NCBI RefSeq assembly: GCF_900107645.1 | Contig: NZ_FNQN01000001.1 | Coordinates: forward strand, 455,390-519,389 | DNA length: 64,000 nt | DNA from: Desulfuromusa kysingii | Lineage (GTDB): Bacteria > Desulfobacterota > Desulfuromonadia > Desulfuromonadales > Geopsychrobacteraceae | Reading direction: 5' to 3' | Shown here: piece by piece, positions 27,034 through 36,190 of the stretch | How the letters are laid out: every line of letters begins with the position of its first letter | Position numbering within the stretch: position 1 is the stretch's first letter | Position numbers and translations under genes: made by a program | The notes under the pieces: generated by a model | Seen by the model: only the letters and a program-made list of their open reading frames with translations | Told to the model about the DNA's origin: nothing | Database searches by the model: none

Positions 27034-28068
27034 ATGACGGAATACAATTTTTTAAAAGCATGCTGGGGACAATCCGTAGATCAGGTTCCCGTCTGGTTGA
27101 TGCGCCAGGCTGGTCGTTATCTCCCTCAATATAAAGCCGTACGGGCACAAGGGGGAGGAACTTTTCTCGACTTGTGTAAAGATCCTGCTCGGGCCGCTGA
27201 AGTTTCCATTCAACCTATTGACATATTAAACGCTGATGCCGCGATTCTTTTTTCCGACATTCTGACTCCGATAGAGCCGATGGGGATGAAACTTGATTTT
27301 GTTCCTGGCCCCGTGTTTGAGAACCCCGTTCGTACATCAGCGGATGTCGATGCTTTGGTGGTTCCTGAAGATATGGCCGCAGCTGTCTCTTATGTCCCCG
27401 CTATCATTAAACGGCTGCGGTTGGCATTTGCAGGACGTGTCCCGTTGATTGGTTTCGGTGGAGCCCCTTTTACTCTGGCTTGTTACATGGTCGAGGGAAA
27501 AGGGAGTAAAGATTTTGCCAGCCTTAAACAGATGATGTATTCAGATTTTCCTCTTTATGATGCGCTGATGCAGAAAGTCACAGAAATGGATCGGCGTTAC
27601 CTGAATATGCAGATCGATTCTGGAGCGCAAGCCATTCAGATTTTTGATACCTGGGGTGGAATCTTGGCCCCCCATGACTACGAGCGTTATATTCTGCCGT
27701 ACGTCAAGCTGCTGATTGATGGTCTTAACCGCGACGGTATTCCGGTCATCTACTTTGTGAAAGGGGGTGGCGGTATGCTCGATCTGGTGAAACAGTCTGG
27801 AGCCGATGTCCTTGGTCTTGACTGGCACGTTAATCTTGGCAAAGCACGTGATATTCTTGGTCCTGATATTGCGGTACAGGGCAACCTTGATCCAACCGTG
27901 CTCTATGCTCCCAAGGATTACATCGAAAAAGAGGTCCAGCGGATTCTGGATGAAAACGGTGATCGTCCTGGGTTCATTTTTAATTTGGGTCACGGAATCT
28001 TGCCGACAGTCCCACCAGAAAATGCAATTCATATGGTTGAGTGCGTGCACCGACTCAGTCAAAAATAA
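27034..28068 (+). CDS. hemE: Uroporphyrinogen decarboxylase
   Basis: Converts uroporphyrinogen III to coproporphyrinogen III. 344 aa from the ATG at 27034, which has AGGAG upstream. The N-terminal signature PVWLMRQAGRYLP is complete, with the conserved ILFSDILTP segment and a C-terminal FNLGHGILP. An in-frame codon at 26971 would add 21 unrelated residues. It sits between the radical SAM gene and hemH, ending in a terminator-like hairpin. Confidence 0.95.
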   Translation: MTEYNFLKACWGQSVDQVPVWLMRQAGRYLPQYKAVRAQGGGTFLDLCKDPARAAEVSIQPIDILNADAAILFSDILTPIEPMGMKLDFVPGPVFENPVRTSADVDALVVPEDMAAAVSYVPAIIKRLRLAFAGRVPLIGFGGAPFTLACYMVEGKGSKDFASLKQMMYSDFPLYDALMQKVTEMDRRYLNMQIDSGAQAIQIFDTWGGILAPHDYERYILPYVKLLIDGLNRDGIPVIYFVKGGGGMLDLVKQSGADVLGLDWHVNLGKARDILGPDIAVQGNLDPTVLYAPKDYIEKEVQRILDENGDRPGFIFNLGHGILPTVPPENAIHMVECVHRLSQK

Positions 28069-28087
28069 TTTCATTATGAGCCATTGG

Positions 28088-28117
28088 TGGAGCAGAAGAA
28101 TATTCTGCTCCATTTTT
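28088..28117 (+). terminator. Hairpin with T-run between hemE and hemH
   Basis: TGGAGCAGAA at 28088-28097, loop of 5, perfect complement at 28103-28112, then TTTTT. It looks like a rho-independent terminator and implies that hemH is at least partly expressed separately or by read-through. Confidence 0.85.
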
Positions 28118-28136
28118 CTTATCAGGGATAACATCT

Positions 28137-29108
28137 ATGCCAGATAGCAAGCCGATCGCACTCATCCTTCTCAATATGGGTGGACCTGATTCTTTGGAGG
28201 CGGTTGAACCTTTTCTCTACAACCTTTTCTCCGATCGTGAACTGATTCAGCTTCCTGCCGGGGCGTTGTTGCAGAAGCCTTTTGCCAAGCTGATCTCACA
28301 TTTTCGGGCCAAGAAGGTGGTTGAAAACTACCGCACCATCGGTGGTCAATCTCCTTTGCTGGAATGGACTAAAAAGCAGGCAGAAGGGACCGCAAAGAAG
28401 TTGGGAGACAGGTACAAACCTTATGTGGTCATGCGCTATTGGCACCCCCGAGTCGAGCCGGTTCTTGCTGAAATCAAAGCTGCAGGGATTGAAACTGCAG
28501 TTGTGTTATCCATGTATCCACACTATACCGGTGCAACCACGGGTAGCAGCATCAATGATTTTAAACGCGCTGTAACCAAGGTTTATCCCGAACTTGAATG
28601 CCAATTTATAGCAGAATGGTATGACTGGCCGAACTATCTGGAGGCATTAGCCAACCGTATCAACAGCGGGTTAGATAATTTTCACGATCTGATGCGATCA
28701 GAAGTGCAAATCCTGTTCTCAGCACATGCTTTACCGCAGAAATTTATCGATCGAGGGGATCCCTATCGGAAACATGTTGAAGAGACGGTCCAAGGGGTGA
28801 TGCAACGCGTAGGGTGCTATGACTGGTCGATCGCCTACCAGAGCCGCAGCGGACCAGTAAAATGGATGGAACCGGGAACCGAGGAAGTTCTCCACGAGTT
28901 GGCTGAGGCCGGTCATCGTGCTGTGCTGATGGTGCCGATTTCCTTTGTTTCGGATCATATTGAGACACTGGAAGAGATAGACATTCAATATCACGATCTA
29001 GCTGTTAGCCTTGGGTTGGTGAATTTTTGTCGGGCGCCATCTTTGAATGATGGTGACGATTTTCTCGACGCCCTTGCAGAGTTGGTGCGGGTAAAGTGCA
29101 CTATTTAA
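28137..29108 (+). CDS. hemH: Ferrochelatase
   Basis: Inserts ferrous iron into porphyrin, giving heme b (or acts on coproporphyrin in the alternative route). 323 aa, with NMGGPDSLEAV at the N-terminus, the SMYPHYTGATTGSS segment, the catalytic His in FSAHALPQKF, and the PISFVSDHIETLEEID motif. No transmembrane extension. The gap before it holds the hairpin described separately. Confidence 0.95.
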   Translation: MPDSKPIALILLNMGGPDSLEAVEPFLYNLFSDRELIQLPAGALLQKPFAKLISHFRAKKVVENYRTIGGQSPLLEWTKKQAEGTAKKLGDRYKPYVVMRYWHPRVEPVLAEIKAAGIETAVVLSMYPHYTGATTGSSINDFKRAVTKVYPELECQFIAEWYDWPNYLEALANRINSGLDNFHDLMRSEVQILFSAHALPQKFIDRGDPYRKHVEETVQGVMQRVGCYDWSIAYQSRSGPVKWMEPGTEEVLHELAEAGHRAVLMVPISFVSDHIETLEEIDIQYHDLAVSLGLVNFCRAPSLNDGDDFLDALAELVRVKCTI

Positions 29109-29464
29109 ATATTTCGAGGGTTATGGTTTTGGGGGCTGTAAAGCTGTAATGCTTATTGCTTCTCTTCTTTGGACTCCATGTCGGGATACGGTTTGGCCAT
29201 TATCAAGAGGAGGACTCGATTATCTTTATCCGAGTCCAATGCCTTACAACCTACCTCCTGTTAATCAATTTTTCCTGTCTTTTAAATCCCTATTTTGATG
29301 ATGTTTGAACCAAATATTACACCGATATCTCCGTCCCATTACCTCTTCACATATTTGTAAATACGATAACTATCTTGATGTGTATTTAAAGGATGAATTT
29401 CACAGGGCAGCTATATTCATTTACTATCGCTTCTGGTTTCTTATCGGAGAAAGCGTGAGTAGTG
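29109..29464. other. Intergenic region, 356 bases, no gene seen
   Basis: Between hemH and the PP2C-like gene. It contains one hairpin, GGACTCG at 29212-29218 with CGAGTCC at 29231-29237, lacking a T-run, and otherwise AT-rich sequence that probably holds the promoter of the next gene. I find no tRNA or riboswitch structure in it. Confidence 0.5.
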
Positions 29465-30289
29465 ATGCAGAGGAAAATTAAACACATCGAGCGGATTCTG
29501 GATCAAGGATCGGGACGATTAAATGAGGATAAACTTGTTTGTGCCAACAATCTATTTGCAGTCTTTGATGGCGCATCGAGCTTGGTTCCCGATCTTTATT
29601 CTGGCAAAACTGGTGCTTGGTGGGCTTCTCATCTGGTGAGTACGACTTTCTTTCAAAATGATGCGTCACTTTTTAGTTTGGGTCAACGTGCCAATGAAAT
29701 CTTACAGAAGACAATGACTGAGATGGGGATTGAAAGTCGTGACAAGTTAAAACGCTGGAGCACGAGCGTCGCAGCATTCCAAATACAAGAAGACACTATC
29801 GCATGGCTTCAGAGTGGCGACAGCCAGGTATTGGCAATTGACGCAGACGGTGGTTTTCAACTTCTGACCCCTTATCACAATCACGATAAGGAGACATTGC
29901 AGTTATTAAAGCAGTTATTCCAACAAGGTGACCCCGATCCTCACAAGAGCCTCAGGCCACAGGTTGAAAACGTCCGGCGGCGGATGAATCAGGACTATGG
30001 GGTCTTGAATGGCGAGCCCGTGGCTCTCGATTTTTTACAGCTAGGTGCGACTGATCTCAGGGGAATTTCACATCTTCTGGTTTTCACGGATGGATTATTT
30101 CCTCCAAGTGAGGACCCAGAGTCTCAACCCGATTTTCGCTGGATCACAGATCATTTTCTTCAGGGCGGATTACGTCAGGTGAAAGAGCAAATTCGAGCCC
30201 AGGAAGAGAACGATCCCGATTGCCAGCGTTATCCGCGTTTCAAGCAACATGACGACATTGCTGCAATTGCTGTATCATTTGACCATTAG
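29465..30289 (+). CDS. PP2C-family serine/threonine phosphatase-like protein
   Basis: 274 aa. Metal-site residues of the PPM fold are visible: D22 in RLNEDK, D35-G36 in FAVFDGASS, then QSGDSQVL, FTDGLF and a final HDDIAAIAV. It has no receptor, regulatory or membrane domain. The role may be protein dephosphorylation, but no cognate kinase is present in the window. Start at ATG 29465; GTG at 29462 is an alternative. It overlaps the convergent glycosyltransferase gene by 15 bases. Confidence 0.75.
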   Translation: MQRKIKHIERILDQGSGRLNEDKLVCANNLFAVFDGASSLVPDLYSGKTGAWWASHLVSTTFFQNDASLFSLGQRANEILQKTMTEMGIESRDKLKRWSTSVAAFQIQEDTIAWLQSGDSQVLAIDADGGFQLLTPYHNHDKETLQLLKQLFQQGDPDPHKSLRPQVENVRRRMNQDYGVLNGEPVALDFLQLGATDLRGISHLLVFTDGLFPPSEDPESQPDFRWITDHFLQGGLRQVKEQIRAQEENDPDCQRYPRFKQHDDIAAIAVSFDH

Positions 30290-31510
30290 CTGCCGGTAGA
30301 GAGATTCAATTTTTCTAAACACCCCCTCCCACGTATAATCATTCAATAGACTTTGAATCTCATCAGAAATTGCAACGTCCTGAGATGATTTCAGAATCAA
30401 CTCAAACTGCTTGTGTAATGCGCTGGTCAATGCGCCGATAAAATAATCCTCTTCAGATGCCTGGGGGATGTCGATTGAGGCCATTTTGGGGAGGTCAACA
30501 AGGATAATTCGATCAGAATTTATACCAGCAAAAAGTTCAATGATGCCAGGCAACGCCGTGGTGACAATCCGGCAACCACAAGCTAAGGCTTCGAGAAGAA
30601 CGAGAGGTAAGCCCTCATACAAGGAAGGGAGGACAAAAAGATCTGTCTGTCGCAGCAAATGAGATAGCTGCTCCTGGTCAATTTTCCCATGAATCTGGAT
30701 GCCACTCTCAAGTTTGTTTGCCAACTCTAAAATTTCCTGTTTTTCGACACCATCGCTATCGCCAACCAGATGGAAGCTGAACATGTCGGCAGGAAGTCTT
30801 TTTAACGCTCTGAGTAACCATGGAACCCCTTTAGCACGGCTGAGCTTTCCAGCGAAAAGAACCTGAATGGGGTTATGGGTATGTTTCTGAGTCGAGGAAG
30901 AAAAACGTTCGCTGTCATAGCCCGCCCCCATAACATGAATTTTGTCTGGTTCGATGCCGTACAGGGTTTGAATTTCAAGTTTTTGTGCCTGAGTGAGGGC
31001 GCAGATCGCATCAATATCCCGACATCCACTTAATACTGTCGCTTGTAGATGCTGACAGTTTTGAAACTGACGCAGATCCGATCCGTGACAACTGGTGACT
31101 AATGGGATGTCAGGAAAGAGCTTTCGGGTCAGTGAAGTCAGGAGCCAGAGGTGGTGTGAATGGATGATGTCGGGTTTCCAGCGTTCAACTGCTGCAACGA
31201 GCTTATGTTTAAAGCAAGCCTCATATAGCGATAAATCCGCCGCTGAAAGATCGCAAAAGCGAGTGCTAGGATAGGGCATGACATCGCTCATCCCGACGAC
31301 GGGGAAGGGGAGGTCCTGTTCAAAACAGACCGCGCTAAAATCACTACATGCCAAGTTGCGAAGTTTATGCGGTTTTTGAAAATTTGTAGGCACCCCGGCT
31401 AAGAGATAATTTTGAAAGTCCCGCTTTGATGCTTGCTTCAAGATGGATTGCAGGTAGATTCCACTTCCTGTTGCTTCGGGGATTTGACTGAGCAGATGTA
31501 AGATTTTCAT
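30275..31510 (-). CDS. Glycosyltransferase, GT4 family
   Basis: About 411 aa. The N-terminal half begins MKILHLLSQIPEATGSGIYL and has HSHHLWLLT and TSCHGSDLRQF. The C-terminal donor-binding half has VLFAGKLSRAKGVPWLLRAL and the EX7E-type motif PSLYEGLPLVLLEALACG. Such enzymes move sugars from nucleotide-sugars to glycans or lipids; the acceptor is unknown. The in-frame Met at 31531 is also possible; neither has a strong Shine-Dalgarno site. No other cell-envelope sugar genes are near. Confidence 0.85.
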   Translation of the reverse strand: MKILHLLSQIPEATGSGIYLQSILKQASKRDFQNYLLAGVPTNFQKPHKLRNLACSDFSAVCFEQDLPFPVVGMSDVMPYPSTRFCDLSAADLSLYEACFKHKLVAAVERWKPDIIHSHHLWLLTSLTRKLFPDIPLVTSCHGSDLRQFQNCQHLQATVLSGCRDIDAICALTQAQKLEIQTLYGIEPDKIHVMGAGYDSERFSSSTQKHTHNPIQVLFAGKLSRAKGVPWLLRALKRLPADMFSFHLVGDSDGVEKQEILELANKLESGIQIHGKIDQEQLSHLLRQTDLFVLPSLYEGLPLVLLEALACGCRIVTTALPGIIELFAGINSDRIILVDLPKMASIDIPQASEEDYFIGALTSALHKQFELILKSSQDVAISDEIQSLLNDYTWEGVFRKIESLYRQLMVK

Positions 31511-31567
31511 TTTTAAACCAGAGTTCAGCAATGGATTTTTAAATTGTTAACGTCACTTTGAACGAAT

Positions 31568-31595
31568 CACTATGTCTTGGCAATAGGATAGTGAA
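31568..31595. repeat. Inverted repeat upstream of the glycosyltransferase gene
   Basis: TCACTAT at 31568-31574 and ATAGTGA at 31589-31595, 14 bases apart, in the region between divergent genes. Possible operator; weak evidence. Confidence 0.25.
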
Positions 31596-31782
31596 ATCAG
31601 GTGCACCCTTTGCTTCCACCATTGAAAATTTTGACGCTGACGTAAGATTACAAATTGGTAAGGTTCTGTGATTCATCTTGAATTTTATCAATTTTGAGAT
31701 ATCTTTTGAGCAAATACTATTTTTAACGATGGTTTTTATGGAAGTGTTGTGACGTAACTGAGTCGGAAAAGAAAGGTTAACT

Positions 31783-32274
31783 ATGGATGTCTCTGAATGT
31801 ATGAGAACGAAACTGGTGCTAGCAAAACCTGATTGCGATTATAAAAGACTGTTGTGTAAGATTGCAGACAGTGTCCCCAGACTGGCTTATGTCGTTGATG
31901 ATAATTACAAATTGCTGGGCATTGTCTCGGCAGTCGATCTCCTCAAGGTCATTCTACCATCTTATATGAGCGTCGGGTTGGCGCGGTCATTTTCCGATGG
32001 AACCGAGTTTCTGCAGAAACAAGTAGAAAGGGTCAAAGATAAGCGTGCGGAAGATATAATGGTGAAGAAGTTTTCCTTTCTGCATCCCCATCACCAACTT
32101 CTTAAAGCTGATGCCATGATTGCTGAAAAAGGGTTCAACACTTTACCTGTGATTGATGAGAAGGGTAAGCTGCTTGGTGAAATTACACGACTTGATATCC
32201 TGGTAAACTTGGTAAACAACTGTTCCGATTATAATGTTGATGATGCGGGTCTTGTTGATCTTTCACTGCTGTAA
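31783..32274 (+). CDS. CBS-domain-pair protein
   Basis: 163 aa with two CBS motifs: residues 4-55 (LAYVVDDNYKLLGIVSAVDLL) and about 85-145 (FNTLPVIDEKGKLLGEITRLDIL). CBS pairs bind AMP, ATP or SAM. The gene is 118 bases ahead of an ArsB/NhaD-type transporter on the same strand and may sense adenylate charge for it, which is inference. Confidence 0.85.
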   Translation: MDVSECMRTKLVLAKPDCDYKRLLCKIADSVPRLAYVVDDNYKLLGIVSAVDLLKVILPSYMSVGLARSFSDGTEFLQKQVERVKDKRAEDIMVKKFSFLHPHHQLLKADAMIAEKGFNTLPVIDEKGKLLGEITRLDILVNLVNNCSDYNVDDAGLVDLSLL

Positions 32275-32392
32275 CTTCTGGCATTTTAAACCGATCTTGG
32301 CCTGGCCACCTGTATTTAAAATGGACCGCCGATAAGTCATCAAACATCAATTATCGTCTGTTCGAATCTATAGACAAAGAACGGAGAGTTTC

Positions 32393-33733
32393 ATGTTCTG
32401 GACCGCAACATCCATATTCCTCGTAGCTTACGCCCTTATTATCTCCGAAAAAATCCATAAGACTAAGGTTGCCATGTTTGGCGCTGCCTTGACCTTGATA
32501 ACCAAGGTGCTGCTTCAGGATGAAGCCTTTAACAGTATGGATCTTGGTGTTGACTGGAATGTTATCTTTCTCCTTATTTCGATGATGGTGATCATTAACA
32601 TCATGACCAAGACCGGGGTGTTTCAGTATGTCGCCATCAAATGTGCAAAGGTGGCCAAAGGTGAACCTTTCAGGATTATGATTCTTTTCGCAATCATCAC
32701 GGCTGTCGGGTCGGCTTTTCTTGATAATGTCACTACGGTTCTATTGCTGGTCCCAGTCACGTTGCTGATAGCTGAACAATTAGAAATCAACCCTATCCCT
32801 TACTTAATTACCGAGGCTCTGGCTTCCAATATCGGCGGTACAGCAACTTTGATCGGTGACCCACCGAACATCATGATCGCTTCCAAGGCGGGCCTCAGCT
32901 TTATGGACTTCATTTTTCATTTGACGCCGGCAATTATCATTATTTTTCTTTTTTGGATGCTGGCCTGGAAAGTGCTCTTTGGAAAACGTCTGCATGTGCG
33001 TGAAGATCTGAAGAAGAAGGTTATGTCTTTGCAAGAAAACGAACAGATTACTGATTCTGCTTTGTTGAAAAAGTCGCTGATCATTCTCGGTTTCACGATT
33101 TTAGGTTTTATGTTGCATGGCTTTTTTCATTATGAACCGGCGACAGTGGCTCTTATGGGGGCGGCAACGTTATTGCTCGTCTCGGGAGAGGAGCCGCAGA
33201 GTATTCTCGCTGAAGTTGAATGGCCGACAATCTTTTTTTTCATCGGTCTATTTATCATTATTGGCGGTATTGTTAAGGTTGGATTGGTCGAGGATATGTC
33301 CCGTGCGATGATTGCTGTGACCAATCCTCAACCACAGGATATGACCATACTTGCTATGGTGATGCTCTGGTTCTCGGCGATCTGTTCCGCAATTGTTGAT
33401 AACATCCCTTTTGTTGCGACAATGAATCCGTTACTCATTGATATGATTCATAAAATTTATGGTCTGCAAAGTGGTACCGCAACGGCTGAACATATTCAGC
33501 ACATGGCAATGATGCCAGTATGGTGGTCATTGGCCCTTGGAGCTTGTCTTGGTGGTAATGGTTCCCCGATTGGTGCATCCGCTAATGTTATTGTGGTGGG
33601 TCTAAGTGAAAAAGCTGGTTATAAAATCAGTTTCACACAGTTTTTGAAATATGGTGTCCCAGTGATGATCATGACTGTTTTCTTGGCCATGATATATATC
33701 TACGTACGTTATTACCTTCTCAAATGGTATTAA
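32393..33733 (+). CDS. ArsB/NhaD-family membrane transporter
   Basis: 446 aa, around 11-12 transmembrane helices. Conserved ion-transporter family segments include TAVGSAFLDNVTTVLLLVP, ATLIGDPPNIMI (the repeated N-P-N-type motif) and, in the second half, AICSAIVDNIPFVATM with GGNGSPIGASANVI. This is the arsenite permease/Na+:H+ antiporter NhaD superfamily; the substrate cannot be read from sequence. No arsenic resistance genes are adjacent. Followed by a strong bidirectional terminator. Confidence 0.85.
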   Translation: MFWTATSIFLVAYALIISEKIHKTKVAMFGAALTLITKVLLQDEAFNSMDLGVDWNVIFLLISMMVIINIMTKTGVFQYVAIKCAKVAKGEPFRIMILFAIITAVGSAFLDNVTTVLLLVPVTLLIAEQLEINPIPYLITEALASNIGGTATLIGDPPNIMIASKAGLSFMDFIFHLTPAIIIIFLFWMLAWKVLFGKRLHVREDLKKKVMSLQENEQITDSALLKKSLIILGFTILGFMLHGFFHYEPATVALMGAATLLLVSGEEPQSILAEVEWPTIFFFIGLFIIIGGIVKVGLVEDMSRAMIAVTNPQPQDMTILAMVMLWFSAICSAIVDNIPFVATMNPLLIDMIHKIYGLQSGTATAEHIQHMAMMPVWWSLALGACLGGNGSPIGASANVIVVGLSEKAGYKISFTQFLKYGVPVMIMTVFLAMIYIYVRYYLLKWY

Positions 33734-33788
33734 GTGGAATTTAAATCGTGGTGATGTTGCAAATATTGTGACGTGGCGGTCAGTAACG

Positions 33789-33823
33789 AAAAGGGGTGCT
33801 TCAGGTGTGAAGCACCCCTTTTT
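33789..33823. terminator. Bidirectional terminator between transporter and ccsA
   Basis: AAAAGGGGTGCTTC, a short loop, then GAAGCACCCCTTTTT. A strong GC-rich stem with A-run and T-run on each side, placed between the convergent ends of the transporter gene and ccsA. Confidence 0.9.
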
Positions 33824-33841
33824 GTGGAGATGTTGCTGTTT

Positions 33842-34702
33842 TTAGGCGCTGCCGTAGGAGTGCAGACCTGAAAGGACTAGATTAACACCGAGGTAGCAGA
33901 ACAGGGTGGCAGCAAAACCGATCACCGATAGCCAGGCTGCGCGACGACCAACCCAGCCGCGGGTAAAGCGTGCATGGAGAAACGCTGCGTAAAGGAACCA
34001 GACGATTAAACTCCAAGTCTCTTTAGGGTCCCAACTCCAGTAAGTTCCCCAGGCATAATAGGCCCAGGCAGCCCCGGTGACAATTCCCAGAGTCAGGAGC
34101 GGAAAACCAATCATGATCGCCTTGTAGTTCATGTCATCCAGAACCTTGGTGGGTGGAAACATTCCCAGGATTCCCCCCATGGGCTCATCTCCTTGATGCT
34201 TCTCTTCTTTCCCAATCTTCATCAGATACATGATGGAAACCCCGAAAGCAACGGCAAATCCAGCATATCCGAGGAAGCAGGTGATGACATGGTAGGTTAA
34301 CCAGTTACTTTGCAGCGCAGGAACCAGTGGGTCGATAGAAGAATGCAGGCTCATCTGTGCCCAAAGCATACTGAACAGAGCGATCGGCAGGACAAAAGCA
34401 CCAATTGTACGTTGCTTGTACTTCCAATCCATCAACAAATAGATCAGCAAGATTGACCATGCAAAAAAGACAACAGATTCATAGAGGTTGGTCAATGGGG
34501 CACGACCATCGACACCGAGAATCTGATATGATTCATACCAACGCAGACCCAGAGCTGTCGTCTGAATGAGAAAGCCTGCCAGCGATACGAGTGTGGCAAT
34601 GAATGCGACGGTCTTATTCTTGGTGGCAATGTAAGCAAAGAACAGAACCATCGCAGTGAAATAGGCAATGGTGGTAAAATTAAATAATTGTCCGCTATCC
34701 AT
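33842..34702 (-). CDS. ccsA: Cytochrome c biogenesis protein CcsA/CcsB (System II heme exporter)
   Basis: 286 aa with about 8 transmembrane helices. The WWD heme-handling motif WGTYWSWDPKETW and flanking His residues are present. With ResB it forms the System II heme lyase that exports heme and attaches it to apocytochromes c in the periplasm. It starts 3 bases after resB ends; the two are clearly one operon. It serves c-type proteins such as the heme-c sensor and oxidase subunit II in this window. Confidence 0.95.
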   Translation of the reverse strand: MDSGQLFNFTTIAYFTAMVLFFAYIATKNKTVAFIATLVSLAGFLIQTTALGLRWYESYQILGVDGRAPLTNLYESVVFFAWSILLIYLLMDWKYKQRTIGAFVLPIALFSMLWAQMSLHSSIDPLVPALQSNWLTYHVITCFLGYAGFAVAFGVSIMYLMKIGKEEKHQGDEPMGGILGMFPPTKVLDDMNYKAIMIGFPLLTLGIVTGAAWAYYAWGTYWSWDPKETWSLIVWFLYAAFLHARFTRGWVGRRAAWLSVIGFAATLFCYLGVNLVLSGLHSYGSA

Positions 34703-34705
34703 GAG

Positions 34706-36085
34706 TTATCCCTCCTTTTTTGGGGATGAATTTTTGGCAGTAGTTTCAACTTGTTGTTGTATTTCATCGAAGGCCAGAGCAAAACCTGGTTGGTTGCGGT
34801 GTGCGTTGCCAGCCATTTTTACTTTGATTTTTTTGCCATCATCTTCCAGAGATACCCAGATGCGTTTATGGGAGAAGAAAAAGGCGGTGAGTGAGCCAAA
34901 CACGATCAAGAAGCAACCAGCCCAGACAATGTTGACCCCAGGGTCTTTGGCGACTTGCAACCCGGTAAAGAAGGGCTGATCGTAACCGAGCAAGGCAAAG
35001 CTGAAGGCGCCGCCACGTTTGCTGTCAATCGTTGGGTGGTTTTGCCAGACGACAAACGGGGCTCCGTGATTGCCATCGGGAGAATTGACATGGAGCTGAA
35101 TTGCCGGTCCAAAGTTACGATCGTTTTCAGTGAAATTGGTGACCGCAAAGGAGTAGCCGTTGCTGAGTTGGACGTTTTTCCCCTGGTGCGCCTCAACTTC
35201 GAAAACTTTGCCGGTTGCAACCTCTGTTGCCTTGATTTTGAAGAAGCCGTTGCCTGCAGAACCGTAGCTGGATTGATAGAATTTTATCCCCTTATAGGTC
35301 AGAGGATCGTTCACTTCAATCCGCTTATGGACAACTTCCTTGCCATCTTCAAGGATCACTAAATCACTATTGTAATCTTTGGGGCGATTACTGTTCGGGT
35401 AGTAACTGACATCGAAATCATCACAGCGTACGGTAAAACCTAAGTCAATGGGGACTCCGTTGCGGGTGCTGACTTGGTTGATTGAACTGCCTTCAACAAT
35501 GTTGACGTAGGCTTTGTATCCCCAGAAATTACCAATCACTGCGCCAGCCATGATAATCAGGATTGACACATGAGTAATATAAGCACCGAATCTTGAGTAG
35601 ATCCCTTTTTGTGCAAATAGATAAAGTTTGTCATCTTTTTCAGAAAGGGTGGTTTTAGCGAATTCTTTTGCGATGACGCTAGAGATTTTCTCGGCGACCT
35701 GCTGCTTTGACCCTTTACAACTGAATTCAGCGCGATTTGCCGAACCATTAAAGATTCCGGGGCTGGCAATTAAGGTTGGTTGTTTGACAAATCTCCAGAC
35801 CCGCGGGAAGTTCTTGATTGAACAGCAGATTAAATTAATGCTGAAGAGCGCCAATATGCCAATAAACCAGGTTGAATGATACATATCAATAAACTGCAAT
35901 TTTTTAAACAGTTCGTAGTTTGCCTGACCATATTCGCGTATATATGCAGCCGGAGAACCATTCTGCAGGATAACTGTCCCGATAATAGAAGTTAGAGCCA
36001 GCAACAACACGAGAACGATTGCAAGTTTAAGGGAGCAGAGAAAGTCCCAAACACGATCTATAAAAGATTTTTTTGTTTCAGCCAA
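34706..36085 (-). CDS. resB: Cytochrome c biogenesis protein ResB
   Basis: 459 aa. N-terminal transmembrane helices at about 10-35 and 65-90, another near 170-190, a large periplasmic domain (195-400) and a last helix near 405-430. Conserved N-terminal pattern FLCSLKLAIVLVLLLALTSIIGTVI. Forms the System II heme lyase with CcsA. Length fits the shorter, non-fused ResB. The start ATG has a GGAG site upstream. Confidence 0.93.
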   Translation of the reverse strand: MAETKKSFIDRVWDFLCSLKLAIVLVLLLALTSIIGTVILQNGSPAAYIREYGQANYELFKKLQFIDMYHSTWFIGILALFSINLICCSIKNFPRVWRFVKQPTLIASPGIFNGSANRAEFSCKGSKQQVAEKISSVIAKEFAKTTLSEKDDKLYLFAQKGIYSRFGAYITHVSILIIMAGAVIGNFWGYKAYVNIVEGSSINQVSTRNGVPIDLGFTVRCDDFDVSYYPNSNRPKDYNSDLVILEDGKEVVHKRIEVNDPLTYKGIKFYQSSYGSAGNGFFKIKATEVATGKVFEVEAHQGKNVQLSNGYSFAVTNFTENDRNFGPAIQLHVNSPDGNHGAPFVVWQNHPTIDSKRGGAFSFALLGYDQPFFTGLQVAKDPGVNIVWAGCFLIVFGSLTAFFFSHKRIWVSLEDDGKKIKVKMAGNAHRNQPGFALAFDEIQQQVETTAKNSSPKKEG

Positions 36086-36190
36086 AGTAAAAGTCTCCTT
36101 ATGGAAGTCTGTCCGAATAGATGACAGATTTGGTCACTATATCTTATCTAGCGACACTGAATGAGGTCAACCGAATGATAGCGGAGCGGT

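Noticed and set aside
29109-29464. Looked for tRNA, riboswitch or small gene in the 356-base gap
   Set aside because: Only a 7-bp hairpin without T-run and AT-rich sequence; no cloverleaf, no c-di-GMP type aptamer core.
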